Below, in pieces: positions 21,389 to 30,793 of a DNA stretch of 64,000 nt (the stretch's first letter is position 1; every line of letters begins with the position of its first letter). The notes below the pieces were generated by a model. The model saw only the letters and a list, made by a program, of their open reading frames with translations. It was not told where the DNA came from and searched no databases. The DNA is from CAWDYA01 sp963806495 (GTDB lineage: Bacteria > Acidobacteriota > Polarisedimenticolia > JACPZX01 > DASXTC01), in contig CAWDYA010000001.1 in NCBI GenBank assembly GCA_963806495.1, positions 1-64,000 on the forward strand. The letters are read 5' to 3'. Made by a program: the position numbers and the translations under genes.

Positions 21389-24300
21389 ATGATGCGTACC
21401 GTCCTCCTTTCGACCCTGTTGCTGACCTTGTCCCCGGGCCCTGCCCACCCCGCCGCTGTCGTGCAAGCCGCGGGGCCAGGCGGCGCCGCGCTCCAGGCGG
21501 GGATCCGGCCGGGCGACCTGCTGGTCTCGTGGAGCCGGGGAGAGCCTCCGGTGGCGTCCGGCCCGGTCGCCTCCCCCTTCGACCTGCTTCGGGTCGAGAT
21601 CGAGCAGGCCCCGCTCGGCAGGATCACGCTGCAAGGATCCCGCGATGGCAAGCCGTTCAGCGCCACGCTGGCGCCCGGGGAATGGAAGCTCGAAGCGTCC
21701 GCTCTCCCGGACCCGTCGGATGAACCCGATCCGGTCACGCGAGCCTGGCGGGTGTTCGAGGAAGCGCGCCGGCTCGCCCGGGACGGCCGCTGGGACGAGG
21801 CCCAGACGAAGGTCCAGGAAGCGGCGCCTCTGGCTGCCGATCTTGGAGATCCCATCTTCCCCGCCATGCTGTGGCACGCCTGGGGCATCCAGTGCCAGGC
21901 GGCCAGCCGCTTCGAACAGGCGGAGGCGGCGCACCAGACTGCCCTGGATGCTGGGAAGGCGGCGTCGGAACACGGCCTCCTGGTGGCGGAATGCCTCTCG
22001 CGGCTCGGCTACGTCGCCCTCAAGCGCGCCGACCTGTCCGCCGCCGAGAAGCACCTGATCGCGGCGCTCGAGATGAGACGGGACCTCGCGCCGGAGTCCG
22101 CCGCGCAGGCGCGCACTCTCAACACGCTCGGCGTCACGCTCCGGCACCGCGGGGGCCCGGGCGACTACGACCGCGCGGAACAGCGGCACCGCGAGGCGCT
22201 GGCGATCATGGAGAAGATCTTCCCATCCGGTTACGACGCCGCCTACTCGCTGATGGCGCTGGGCAACGTCGCCTTCATGCGTGGCGACCTGACGGCCGCC
22301 TCGTCGTTCTACGACCGCGCCGCGCTGCTGTTCGACAAGGCTGCTCCCGGGACGTTGGGGCAGGCCTCCGTCCTGGTCAATCTGGGGAATGTCTCCGAGA
22401 ATCGTGGCGACCTGTCACGCGCGCAGGAGTTCTACCGGCAGGCGGGGGCCATTCGTCAGCGTCTGGCCCCCGACAGCCTGGAGGTGGCCCAGAGCTACGC
22501 CGGCCTGGGGCACGTCGCCCTCGACAGCGGAGATCTGGAGGCCGCGCGGGATCACTATCTCCGCTCGCTGGGCATCCAGGAGCGGCAGGCACCCGTTTCC
22601 GAGGAGACGGCCGCCTGCTACCTGAACCTGGCCAGTGTCGAGATCGAGGCCGGCGATCTGTCGCGCGCGGAGGCGTATTATCGGAAGTCGCTCGATGTGG
22701 CCAAGGCTCGCTCATCGGAGAACGTCGACGTCGCCACCGCCCTGAAGAGCATCGGAGATCTGGCGATGCTGCAGGGGGACTACGGGAAGGCGGAGGAGTT
22801 GCTGCAGCGCGCCGTCGCCATGTGGAAGCGGCTGGCACCGGACAACACCCTCACCGCCTGGACGTTGTACTCCCTCGGCGAGTTGGAGCGCGAGCGCGGG
22901 CGGCTCGAGCCAGCTCTGCGCTACCACCGGGAAGCGCTCGAACTCCGCACGACGTGGGCGCCGGACAGCTGGCTCGAGGCGACCTCCGCCGCGGCGGTGG
23001 CACGGGTGCTGCAGCTGATGGGGAAGCCGGAGGAAGCTCTCCGGATGTACCAGCGGGCCGTCGCAGCCCTGGAGGCGCAGGAAGGGAGCCTCGGCGGGGT
23101 CGAGCGGGTGCGCACGGTCTTCCGCTCGAAGTACATGAGCATCTACCGGGACACGATCGACCTGCTCGTGGATCGGGGCCGCGACGTGGAGGCGTTCGAT
23201 CTGCTGGAACGGTCACGGGCCCGCGGTCTGCGGGAGATGCTGGCCGAGCGAGAGCTGGTCTTCTCGGCCGACATCCCCGAGGAGCTGGACCGCCGGCGGC
23301 GCATGGCGGCGGTCGAGCACGACCGCCTGCGCGAGGCGCTGCAGGAGCACTCCTCCACCGATTCGAGCGACGAGGCGGAGGCGTTGCGGGCGCAGCTCAG
23401 GGAGCTCCGCCGCCGGCAGGAGCAGATCCGCGACGAGATCCGGCGCAGGGCGCCGCGGCTCGCTGCCCTGCAGCAGCCCGAGGCGCTGGGCCTCGATGCG
23501 GTGGAGCGCTCACTGGACGCGGGCACCGCGCTGTTGAGCTACAGCGTGGGGCGCGACCGGACGCTGCTGTTCGCCATCGACGTGGCCCGGCGGCTCTCGG
23601 TTCATGCGATCCCGCTCGGAGAGGAAGCTCTGGCGAGCAGAGTGCGGGCGCTCAGGGAGGCAATCCAGGCTGTGGATCGAACGGACGCCGCCGAACAGAT
23701 GCGCCTCGGGGAATCGCTCTACGGCGCTCTCGTGGCACCGGCCGAGTCCGCGCTGGCGAGCGCGGATCGGGTGGTCGTCGTCCCGGACGGGCCCCTGTAC
23801 CTGCTGCCATTCGCGGCGTTGAGACGCCCGGCCGCCGGGGAGCGCCGATCGGAGTACCTGGTGGAGTGGAAGCCGCTGCATCTGACCGCGTCGATGACGG
23901 TGCACCAGGAGCTTCGGTCGCGGCGACGGCGCACCTGGCCGGCGACCTCGCCCGCTCTGGTTGCCTTCGGCGACGCACGCTACGGTCCGGCGGCAGCGGA
24001 AGGAGCGGTTGCGGCCCGGAAGACCGTCTCGTCCTCCGGGGCCGGGCATCTCGGGCCGCTGCCGGCGTCGCGCGTGGAGGTCGAGGCGATCACGCGTCTG
24101 TACGGAGATGGCGCGCGCATGCTGGTGCAGGATGAGGCGACCGAGACTCGCGCCCGCGCCGTAGGCCGCGACGTGCGCATGATCCACTTCGCCGCACACG
24201 CGGTTGTGGACGAGCGACATCCGCTCGACTCCGGCATCGCGCTGACCACGCCTGCGACCGTCCGGTACGGCGAGGACAACGGTCTGCTGCAGGCCTGGGA

Positions 24301-24700
24301 GATTCTGGAGAGCGTCCGGATCGACGCCGATCTGGTGACACTGTCGGGCTGCGAGACGGCGCTCGGCCGGGAGCTCGCGGGCGAGGGGATCATCGGGCTG
24401 ACACGGGCCTTCCAGTACGCGGGGGCGCGCAGCGTGGCGGCGTCGCTGTGGAGCGTGCCGGATCGCAGCACCGCGCTCCTGATGGAGCGGTTCTACGGCT
24501 ACTTGAAGCGCGGCCTCGCCAAGGACGAGGCGCTGCGCGCGGCGCAGATCGATCTCATCCGCGGTGCGGCTGACGGCCGGCCGGATGCCGCCGAGGGGAC
24601 GCGCGGCATGAAGAGGCTCGCGAAGAGCGGCGCCCCGCCCGTATCTTACGCGTCCCCGTTCTACTGGGCTGCGTTCCAGCTCTATGGCGACTGGAAGTAG
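21389..24700 (+). CDS. Exported PDZ-TPR-CHAT caspase-like protein
   Basis: 1,103 residues, intact frame. A signal peptide (MRTVLLSTLLLTLSPGPAHP) is followed by a PDZ-like segment (~30-100, ALQAGIRPGDLLVSWSRGEP), about twelve TPRs (~110-590), a charged coiled segment (~610-700) and a C-terminal CHAT domain (~780-1103). The caspase-type dyad is visible: His937 in HFAAHA and Cys988 in LSGCETALG. CHAT proteins are cysteine proteases of the separase/caspase clan, and TPRs often carry the substrate or activator site. It is divergent from the ECF/anti-sigma pair, and its signal peptide would place it on the same side of the membrane as the anti-sigma outer domain. Substrate and role are inferred only. 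Confidence 0.88.
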   Translation: MMRTVLLSTLLLTLSPGPAHPAAVVQAAGPGGAALQAGIRPGDLLVSWSRGEPPVASGPVASPFDLLRVEIEQAPLGRITLQGSRDGKPFSATLAPGEWKLEASALPDPSDEPDPVTRAWRVFEEARRLARDGRWDEAQTKVQEAAPLAADLGDPIFPAMLWHAWGIQCQAASRFEQAEAAHQTALDAGKAASEHGLLVAECLSRLGYVALKRADLSAAEKHLIAALEMRRDLAPESAAQARTLNTLGVTLRHRGGPGDYDRAEQRHREALAIMEKIFPSGYDAAYSLMALGNVAFMRGDLTAASSFYDRAALLFDKAAPGTLGQASVLVNLGNVSENRGDLSRAQEFYRQAGAIRQRLAPDSLEVAQSYAGLGHVALDSGDLEAARDHYLRSLGIQERQAPVSEETAACYLNLASVEIEAGDLSRAEAYYRKSLDVAKARSSENVDVATALKSIGDLAMLQGDYGKAEELLQRAVAMWKRLAPDNTLTAWTLYSLGELERERGRLEPALRYHREALELRTTWAPDSWLEATSAAAVARVLQLMGKPEEALRMYQRAVAALEAQEGSLGGVERVRTVFRSKYMSIYRDTIDLLVDRGRDVEAFDLLERSRARGLREMLAERELVFSADIPEELDRRRRMAAVEHDRLREALQEHSSTDSSDEAEALRAQLRELRRRQEQIRDEIRRRAPRLAALQQPEALGLDAVERSLDAGTALLSYSVGRDRTLLFAIDVARRLSVHAIPLGEEALASRVRALREAIQAVDRTDAAEQMRLGESLYGALVAPAESALASADRVVVVPDGPLYLLPFAALRRPAAGERRSEYLVEWKPLHLTASMTVHQELRSRRRRTWPATSPALVAFGDARYGPAAAEGAVAARKTVSSSGAGHLGPLPASRVEVEAITRLYGDGARMLVQDEATETRARAVGRDVRMIHFAAHAVVDERHPLDSGIALTTPATVRYGEDNGLLQAWEILESVRIDADLVTLSGCETALGRELAGEGIIGLTRAFQYAGARSVAASLWSVPDRSTALLMERFYGYLKRGLAKDEALRAAQIDLIRGAADGRPDAAEGTRGMKRLAKSGAPPVSYASPFYWAAFQLYGDWK

Positions 24701-24706
24701 CCGTCC

Positions 24707-27700
24707 CTACGGACACGCCCCGATCGAGGCGGCGATCTCCGCGTCGCGACTGCCCACCTGACCTGCGCCAGGGACATCGTAGCTGCCGACGAAGCTCGGG
24801 TTCAGACCGCGCACCAGGTAAAAGATCACCTCGCCCACACCGATCGATGTCCGATCGTAATGGAGGGTTCCTGTGGAGTCGTTGGCGATGCACCGCGTCG
24901 TGCCTTCGGAAAAGTCACCGCCGCTCAACAGGAGTTGTCCGAGATCCCCCAGCACGACATCGTACGCCGTGGCGTTGGGTATGACCGGCCAGCTCAACTG
25001 CGCGCTCAGGCCTGCATTCTGCACGAGAATGAACGGAGCGCTGGGCGGTGCCGCCGGTCCACCCGACCCGAAATATACATACGCGCGCCCCTCGTTGGCC
25101 TCTCCATTGTCGAAATAGCGTGCCCCGACGATGACATCGGAGTAACCGTCTCCGTTGACGTCGCCGGCTGTCGCTACCGAGACGCCGAACTCCGCGCCGG
25201 CTTGGTCTCCCTCGGCCTCCCAGGCCGGGATGGGTGAGAGCCCATAGGATGCCCCCAGATAGACGAAGGCAGCTCCCTCATTGACCTGACCATTGAAGTA
25301 AGAGCGGGCGCCGACGATCACGTCGGGAAAGCCATCCCCATTCATGTCGCCTGCGGGAGCAACGGAGATCCCGAACTCTGCCCCGGCTTGGTTGCTCTCG
25401 GCTGTCCAGCTGGGAACCGCTGCTGGACCGCCGCTGGACCCAGGATAGAGGAACGCGGCCCCTTCGTCGGCCTGGACATCGTCGAAGGTGCTTGCCCCGA
25501 CAAGGATGTCAGCGTAGCCGTCCCCGTCCACGTCCCCTGCAGGGGCCACCACGAGACCGTAGCCTGATTCGGTCTATTACCCTCCCCTGTCCACATGGGT
25601 GTGCTGGAGGGCACGGACGAGGAGCCCGCAAAGACATACGCACGCCCCTCATTGTACTGACCGTTGTCCTCGAGCGGAGCGCCAGCGATGATGTCATCGT
25701 ATCCGTCACCGTTGACGTCGCCAGCCGAGGCCACCGAGACACCGAGCTCGCCGTAGCTCTGGGTGCCTTCGCCGATCCAGGCCGCTGTCGGGGACAACCC
25801 GGACGCGGAACCGAGATACAGATAGACACGGCCCGTGTCGATCAGGCCGATGAAATCGAACAAGGGGGCCCCGACCACAACATCCGAGTATCCGTCCCCG
25901 TTGATGTCTCCGGCCCCGGCCACCGACAGTCCATACTGGGTGTCGGCCTGGTCACCCTGTCCCGTCCAGGATGGCGTGGGTGACAGCCCGGAGGCGGAGC
26001 CGAGATACAGAGACGCCTGCCCCTCGTTCGTCTCTCCGTTGTCGAAACTGGGGGCACCGACGATAACGTCAGAGTAGCCGTCGCCGTTCACGTCACCTGC
26101 CGAGGCCACCGAAGAGCCGAAGAATGCCGAAACCTGGTCCGCCTCGGCGGTCCAGGAGGGCGTGCTGGCCGGACCGGCAGGCGAGCCGCTGTACAGGAAT
26201 GCACGGCCCTCGTTCACCTCGCCGTTGTCGTACATCCAGGCGCCGACGACGATATCGTCATAGCTGTCGGCGTCGACATCCCCGGCCGAGGCAACCGACA
26301 CGCCGAACTGTGCGTCGGCCTGGTCACCCTCCGAGTTCCAGACAGGCGCAGCGGCGAGCAAAGCATCGGGAGAACCATAGTATGCGAATGCGGCTCCATC
26401 TCCCGTTGGGCTACCAAAGTTGTACTCTTTGGCCCCGATGACCACATCGGAGAATCCATCGCCGTTCACATCGCCGGCTGACGCGACCGAATCGCAGAAC
26501 GGCCCCTGCGACGGTCCCTCATACGCCTCCCACCCAGGTGTGCTGGACAGCCCGAGCGAGGATCCGAGATATAAGTGGCAGAGTCCAGTGCCGCCCAGAA
26601 GATTTGTGGCGTAGCGCTCGGAAATGATCACGTCGGAGAATCCGTCTCCGTTGACATCCCCCGCCGAAGCCACGGACCTGCCCAGCCAGGTGACGGACTA
26701 TGGCCTTCGATCACCCAGACCGGGCTTGCCCCAGGTCCCACGGGCCCCCCGTAGTACAGGTAGACCGCTCCTTGACCGGAAGGGCCGTTGTGAAAGAAAT
26801 CGCCGATGACCAAGTCTGCAAAGCCATCACCATTCGACGTCTCCGGCCGAGGCTACCGAATCACCGAAAGAACTGTCGGCATACCCGTCCGTGCCGGACC
26901 AGGCCGGACTCGACGCAGGTCCCGATGCGGAGCCAAGGTAGACGTACGCTTTCCCGATGATGGTATTCAACAGGCCCGGAGAGCCGACGATGATGTCATC
27001 GTACCCGTCCCCGTTGACGTCCCCGGCCGAGGCGACTGAAGCTCCAAAGTAGCCGTAGGATACGTTCATTTCCAGCACCCACGCCGTCGAGCTGTCTGGC
27101 CCGGACGGGGATCCGCGATAGACATAGGCCCGCCCTTCGGACGTTTGACCATTGAAATCCAGTCTCGCCCCGATGACTATATCCGCGAAGCCATCTCCGT
27201 CGATATCACCGGCCGAGGCAACCGAGTATCCGAAGTCGGCGTTCTCGTGGTTACCATTCGCTATCCACGTCGGGGTCGCCGAAAGGCCCGAGGCTGAGCC
27301 GGTGTATACAAAGGCTCGACCTTCGTCGATGAAGGAGTTGTCATAAAGATGAGCTCCGACGATGACGTCCGAGTAGCCGTCTCCATTGACATCGCCAGCG
27401 GACGCGACCGACCATCCGAATTCTTCATACCCCTGGCCGCTCTCAGCTGTCCAGGAGGGGCTTGTCGAGAGTCCAACACTCGATCCGAGAAACACATATG
27501 CACGTCCCACATTGTTGTACTTGTAGGCTCCGACAATGACGTCCGAGAATCCGTCCCCATTGACGTCTCCGGCGGAGGCAACCGAAAAACCCAGAAAGCA
27601 GAGATGCTGATCGCCCAACACCGTCCAGCTCGCAACGGTCATGAGAGGATCAATAGTGATCGGGTACGCGGCATCCCCATCCTCCACCTCAAGCCGGACC

Positions 27701-28395
27701 AGATGATCCTCGGCGCCGAATCGCGCCGGCATTGACTTACCGTCGGCGTCACGAACGACGAGGCTGCCGTACTCGAGCGCCGCGGCGCCCGTCGTGTTCT
27801 CGAACCGGATCGACTCGCCCCGGGGATTTGCGACCGCCTCGAGGCCGCCGCCCACCGCCAGCTTCAGCACGAGAGGACCCTCTCCTCCCGGCTTCTCCCG
27901 GATCGTGAAGCCGTGCTCCAGACCGTGTTCGTCGTTGACGAACCACTCCTCGATCCCACGGTGACGGATCGTCGCCCGGTTGTCTTTCACCGTAACCACC
28001 GGCGGCTGGCCGGCCGCATCGACGGATGCCAGCGCGTCTGGCCGGCCCCATCCGGCCAGCGACAGCTTCAGATCGAACGCCTCGGCTCCGCGCGTGCGCG
28101 AGACCACCTCGACCCCCTCCGACGTCACGAACGTGCGCAGGTCGGTCGCCCGGTTGGGCGCCGCCCAGCGGCCCTCCCCGTGCTGCGTGAAGTTGTACTC
28201 GCTGCGTCGGATGCTCTCCTGGATTGTCCGCGACCAGCCCGGATCGACGCCGGCGCTCGCCGCAGGCGGTGACGGTGACGCCTTCTCACCGGGGGGGTTG
28301 TCCGCTGCCCGGGCCACCGGCACGAAGCCCAGCATGATGACCGACCAGATGACGAGGTGTGCTCTCTTGTGCTGAACATGCTGCTGTGGGGACAT
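24707..28395 (-). CDS. Exported protein with 14 FG-GAP repeats and shared C-terminal module, three frameshifts
   Basis: About 1,229 residues after joining four frames. Signal peptide: HLVIWSVIMLGFVPVARA. Residues ~30-270 form an N-terminal beta domain ending GDAAYPITIDPLM. Then come 14 repeats with cores like SVASAGDVNGDGYSDVIVGA, enough for two seven-bladed propellers with calcium loops; repeat 8 has a degenerate loop (DADSYDD). The C-terminus is the fn3-like module YDVVLGDLGQLLLSGGDF ... YLVRGLNPSFVGSYDV ... QVGSRD, ending ACP. Breaks lie at ~26835 (one extra G), ~26700 and ~25565. GGGAGG precedes ATG 28395. Tail-to-tail with the CHAT gene (6 bases). Likely a surface adhesin. Confidence 0.82.
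25120..27620 (-). repeat. Tandem FG-GAP coding repeats, 14 units of ~175-190 bp
   Basis: DNA-level direct repeats encode the FG-GAP units. The best-conserved stretch in each unit encodes S-V-A-S-A-G-D-V-N-G-D-G. Units diverge enough to show that they are old, but short identical blocks could recombine or confuse assembly. They are coding, in one frame, and are not a CRISPR or satellite array. Confidence 0.75.
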
Positions 28396-28421
28396 GGGAC
28401 CTCCCATCTCTGCGTCATTCC

Positions 28422-28448
28422 GTGTAACGCCGCGGTGGGCCGAGTTCC
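28422..28448 (-). promoter_or_regulatory. Candidate ECF-type promoter of the 14-repeat FG-GAP gene
   Basis: On the minus strand GGAAC (28448-28444), 14 bases, then CGTTACAC (28429-28422), ending 26 bases before ATG 28395. The bases before the downstream half (CGG) also match the copy at 19695-19721. A ribosome site GGGAGG follows, just before the start codon, leaving a leader of roughly 20 bases. Confidence 0.6.
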
Positions 28449-28548
28449 TCGACCCCGACCGTGCGTCAACGCGCCTTTATCCCTTCCTGCGCCGTGCAGC
28501 GTGATCAGGGGCAGCACTTCGGGTGCTACCCTGCGCGGGGAGACACCG

Positions 28549-29298
28549 ATGGCCTCATCGAGAATGTCAGGAGCGAGCACCCCCGGATCCCTCCTGCGCA
28601 TCGCCCGCGACCTGCGCCGCGAGGCCGATCGCCTGGAGTTCGGCCCGCCGGTGACACACGTGTACGACCCGCTCGACTACGCCTGGGAGCCGCACCGTCG
28701 CTACATCGAGCGGTACGGCCACGGGCGGCGACCGGTGCTGCTGGTGGGCATGAACCCGGGCCCGTACGGGATGGCGCAGACCGGTGTGCCGTTCGGCGAC
28801 GTGGCGATGGTGCGCGACTGGATGGGGATCACCGGCCGGGTGCGGCTGCCCTCGCGAGAGCATCCGAAGCGGCCGGTGCGCGGGTTCGACTGCGAGCGGC
28901 GCGAGGTGAGCGGCAGCCGTCTGTGGGGATGGGCGCGCGATACCTTCAACACGCCCGAGCGCTTCTTCGAGCGCTTCTTCGTCTACAACTACTGCCCGCT
29001 GAGCTTCATGGAGGAGACTCGGGCGCAACCGCACACCGGACCAGCCTGCCGCAGGAGGAGCGCGACCGCCTGTTCGCGATCGTGCGACCGCGCGCTCGCG
29101 CGCGTCATCGACCGCCTCGAGCCGGATCACGTCATCGGGATCGGCAAGTTCGCCGAGTCCCGTGCGCGCGCCGTGGTCGGTGGGCGCTCCGTCCGGGTAG
29201 GTCACCTGCTGCATCCAAGCCCGGCCAGCCCGGCCGCGAACAGGGACTGGGCGAAGAAGGCGGCGCGCGCGTTGCGGGAGGCGGGGATCCGGTTCTGA
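28549..29298 (+). CDS. SMUG1-like uracil-DNA glycosylase, internally frame-disturbed
   Basis: About 250 residues. The core signature LLVGMNPGPYGMAQTGVPFG (with the catalytic-pocket Asn and Pro) and WMGITGRV match the single-strand-selective monofunctional uracil-DNA glycosylase family, which removes uracil and oxidised pyrimidines in base-excision repair. The C-terminal HLLHPSPASP carries the second active-site motif with its His. Between 29020 and 29085 the open frame does not look like the family; other frames give GRNRTPD and LPQEERDRLFAIV before CDRALARVIDRLEP returns. Compensating indels are therefore likely. The ATG 28549 start follows GGGGAGA. Confidence 0.8.
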   Translation: MASSRMSGASTPGSLLRIARDLRREADRLEFGPPVTHVYDPLDYAWEPHRRYIERYGHGRRPVLLVGMNPGPYGMAQTGVPFGDVAMVRDWMGITGRVRLPSREHPKRPVRGFDCERREVSGSRLWGWARDTFNTPERFFERFFVYNYCPLSFMEETRAQPHTGPACRRRSATACSRSCDRALARVIDRLEPDHVIGIGKFAESRARAVVGGRSVRVGHLLHPSPASPAANRDWAKKAARALREAGIRF

Positions 29299-29326
29299 GG
29301 GCGGGGTGGGGGCGGGACGACCGGCT

Positions 29327-30646
29327 TCAGTGTGTCTGGAAGCGCTCGTGCCGGACCGGGCCGGCCCACGCGGCCACCCGCTCGATGTCGAGACGGCGGG
29401 CGGCCGGGTCCTTCTGAAGCAGCCCGTTCAGCACGTCGCGAAACTCGGGGGTCACGCCGGGCAGGGCGACCGCCAGGTCGGGAATCCGGCACTCGACCAC
29501 CCTCCTCTTGAGCGAGGCGAAGGTGCTGCCCCTGAAGAGGCGCTGACCCGAGAGCATCTCGTAGCCGACATGGCCGAGGGCGAACAGGTCGATCTGCCGG
29601 CCGATTGCGCCGCCCGTCATCTGCTCGGGCGCCATGTAGTTGGGGGTGCCGAACAGCGCCGGAGCCAGCGACTCCTTGTCCACCTGCCCGGCCAGCCCGA
29701 AATCGATCAGCTTCACCGTGCCGTCCTGCGTCACCATGATGTTGGAGGGCTTGACGTCGCGGTGCACGATGCCCGCGCCGTGCGCGTGGGTGATGGCGGC
29801 GGCCGCCTGCCCGAGGATGCGGCGGACGACCTCTTCCGGCAGCGGCTCTTTCGACTTCATCACGTGCGAGATCGATATCCCCTCGCAGAACTCCATGACG
29901 ATGAACGAGGTGCGGAACGCCTCGAAGCGACCGTACATCCGCGCGATGTTCGGGTGGTCGAACGACTCGACGATGTCGGCTTCACGCTGAAAGTGATCTC
30001 TCGCGACGGGATCGTACAGGAGCCGGTGGCTCATCATCTTCAGCGCGACGCGGCGGTGCCTCACGGAGTCCTCGGCCTCGTAGACGACCGACATTCCGCC
30101 ATGGCCGACGCACTGCAGAATCCGGTATCCCTCGAAGGTGGTGCCGGTCATCGCGTCGTGCGGCGCCATTCCGAGGCGGCTGGCCAGCAGGAGGGTCAGC
30201 AGCGCGCTGATCCGCGGATAGCGGGTGGCCAGCTCGTCGAACCGCTCGGCCGAGAGCGATCTGACCCGCACCGGGGTGATCGCGGTCACGGTGGCCATCC
30301 GCGGCCCCTGCGAGAGCAGGGCCATTTCTCCGAGGATCTCTCCCTTCCCCGCCCGCGTGATGACGAGGCGCTCGCCGTCCTGTTCGACGCTCACCTCGAC
30401 CTGGCCTTCCTCCACCACCATGAGCGAGGTGCCGGGATCCCCTTTCCGCATGAGATCCTGGCCCGGGGCGAACTGCTCCCCGGCCATGTTGCGCTCGATG
30501 AGGGCGAGGATCTCCTGATTGAGGGATCCGAAGGGGTTGAGGCCGACGGAGGGGGAGGGACGGCGTAGGGGCAGATCCCGGGTCAGCGCTGTGGAGTCCG
30601 GGTCAGGCCGCGATAGATCGGGTTTATCCGGCTGTCGTGGTTCCAT
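29327..30646 (-). CDS. Ser/Thr protein kinase with N-terminal cyclic-nucleotide-binding domain
   Basis: 439 residues, intact. Residues ~45-155 form a cNMP-binding domain with the phosphate-binding cassette GEMALLSQGPRMATV (106-120, including the R-x-A-T). The kinase domain follows at ~173-435: GHGGMSVVY (181-189), Lys203, HRDVKPSN (295-302), DFG (315-317) and APE (339-341). There is no membrane helix. The layout is like cNMP-gated kinases (PKG-like order) and implies direct control by cAMP or cGMP. A CHASE2 cyclase is encoded 10 kb away. Gene 5' end faces the HNH gene across 135 bases. Confidence 0.9.
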   Translation of the reverse strand: MEPRQPDKPDLSRPDPDSTALTRDLPLRRPSPSVGLNPFGSLNQEILALIERNMAGEQFAPGQDLMRKGDPGTSLMVVEEGQVEVSVEQDGERLVITRAGKGEILGEMALLSQGPRMATVTAITPVRVRSLSAERFDELATRYPRISALLTLLLASRLGMAPHDAMTGTTFEGYRILQCVGHGGMSVVYEAEDSVRHRRVALKMMSHRLLYDPVARDHFQREADIVESFDHPNIARMYGRFEAFRTSFIVMEFCEGISISHVMKSKEPLPEEVVRRILGQAAAAITHAHGAGIVHRDVKPSNIMVTQDGTVKLIDFGLAGQVDKESLAPALFGTPNYMAPEQMTGGAIGRQIDLFALGHVGYEMLSGQRLFRGSTFASLKRRVVECRIPDLAVALPGVTPEFRDVLNGLLQKDPAARRLDIERVAAWAGPVRHERFQTH

Positions 30647-30758
30647 GCCGCTCGATCGGGCGTTCCCCTGACCCGGGAAGGGGGTCGTCGCGCATCAGCC
30701 CTGTCGCACGCGCGTGGTGTAAGCGTATCCCAGGTTCCCTCGGGTGGCAAGGCACTGC

Positions 30759-30786
30759 TTGACATTCACTTCATTTTCGCTATGAT
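30759..30786 (+). promoter_or_regulatory. Near-consensus sigma-70 promoter of the HNH gene
   Basis: TTGACA (30759-30764), 16 bases, TATGAT (30781-30786), in a stretch markedly richer in A/T than its surroundings. The predicted +1 at 30793-30794 coincides with an ATG (30794), so the transcript would be leaderless. Upstream ATGs at 30782 and 30785 lie inside the -10 box and cannot be transcribed from here. The rest of 30647-30758 holds nothing recognised. Confidence 0.65.
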
Positions 30787-30793
30787 GACTCGC

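Noticed and set aside
21389..24700. Craspase-type CRISPR-guided TPR-CHAT system
   Set aside because: No gRAMP/Cas7-11 gene or CRISPR array is near, and the protein has a signal peptide and PDZ segment, unlike cytoplasmic TPR-CHAT.
25120..27620. CRISPR-like or satellite array
   Set aside because: Repeat period of ~175-190 bp with imperfect, in-frame FG-GAP coding units; no short identical repeats with unique spacers and no cas genes.
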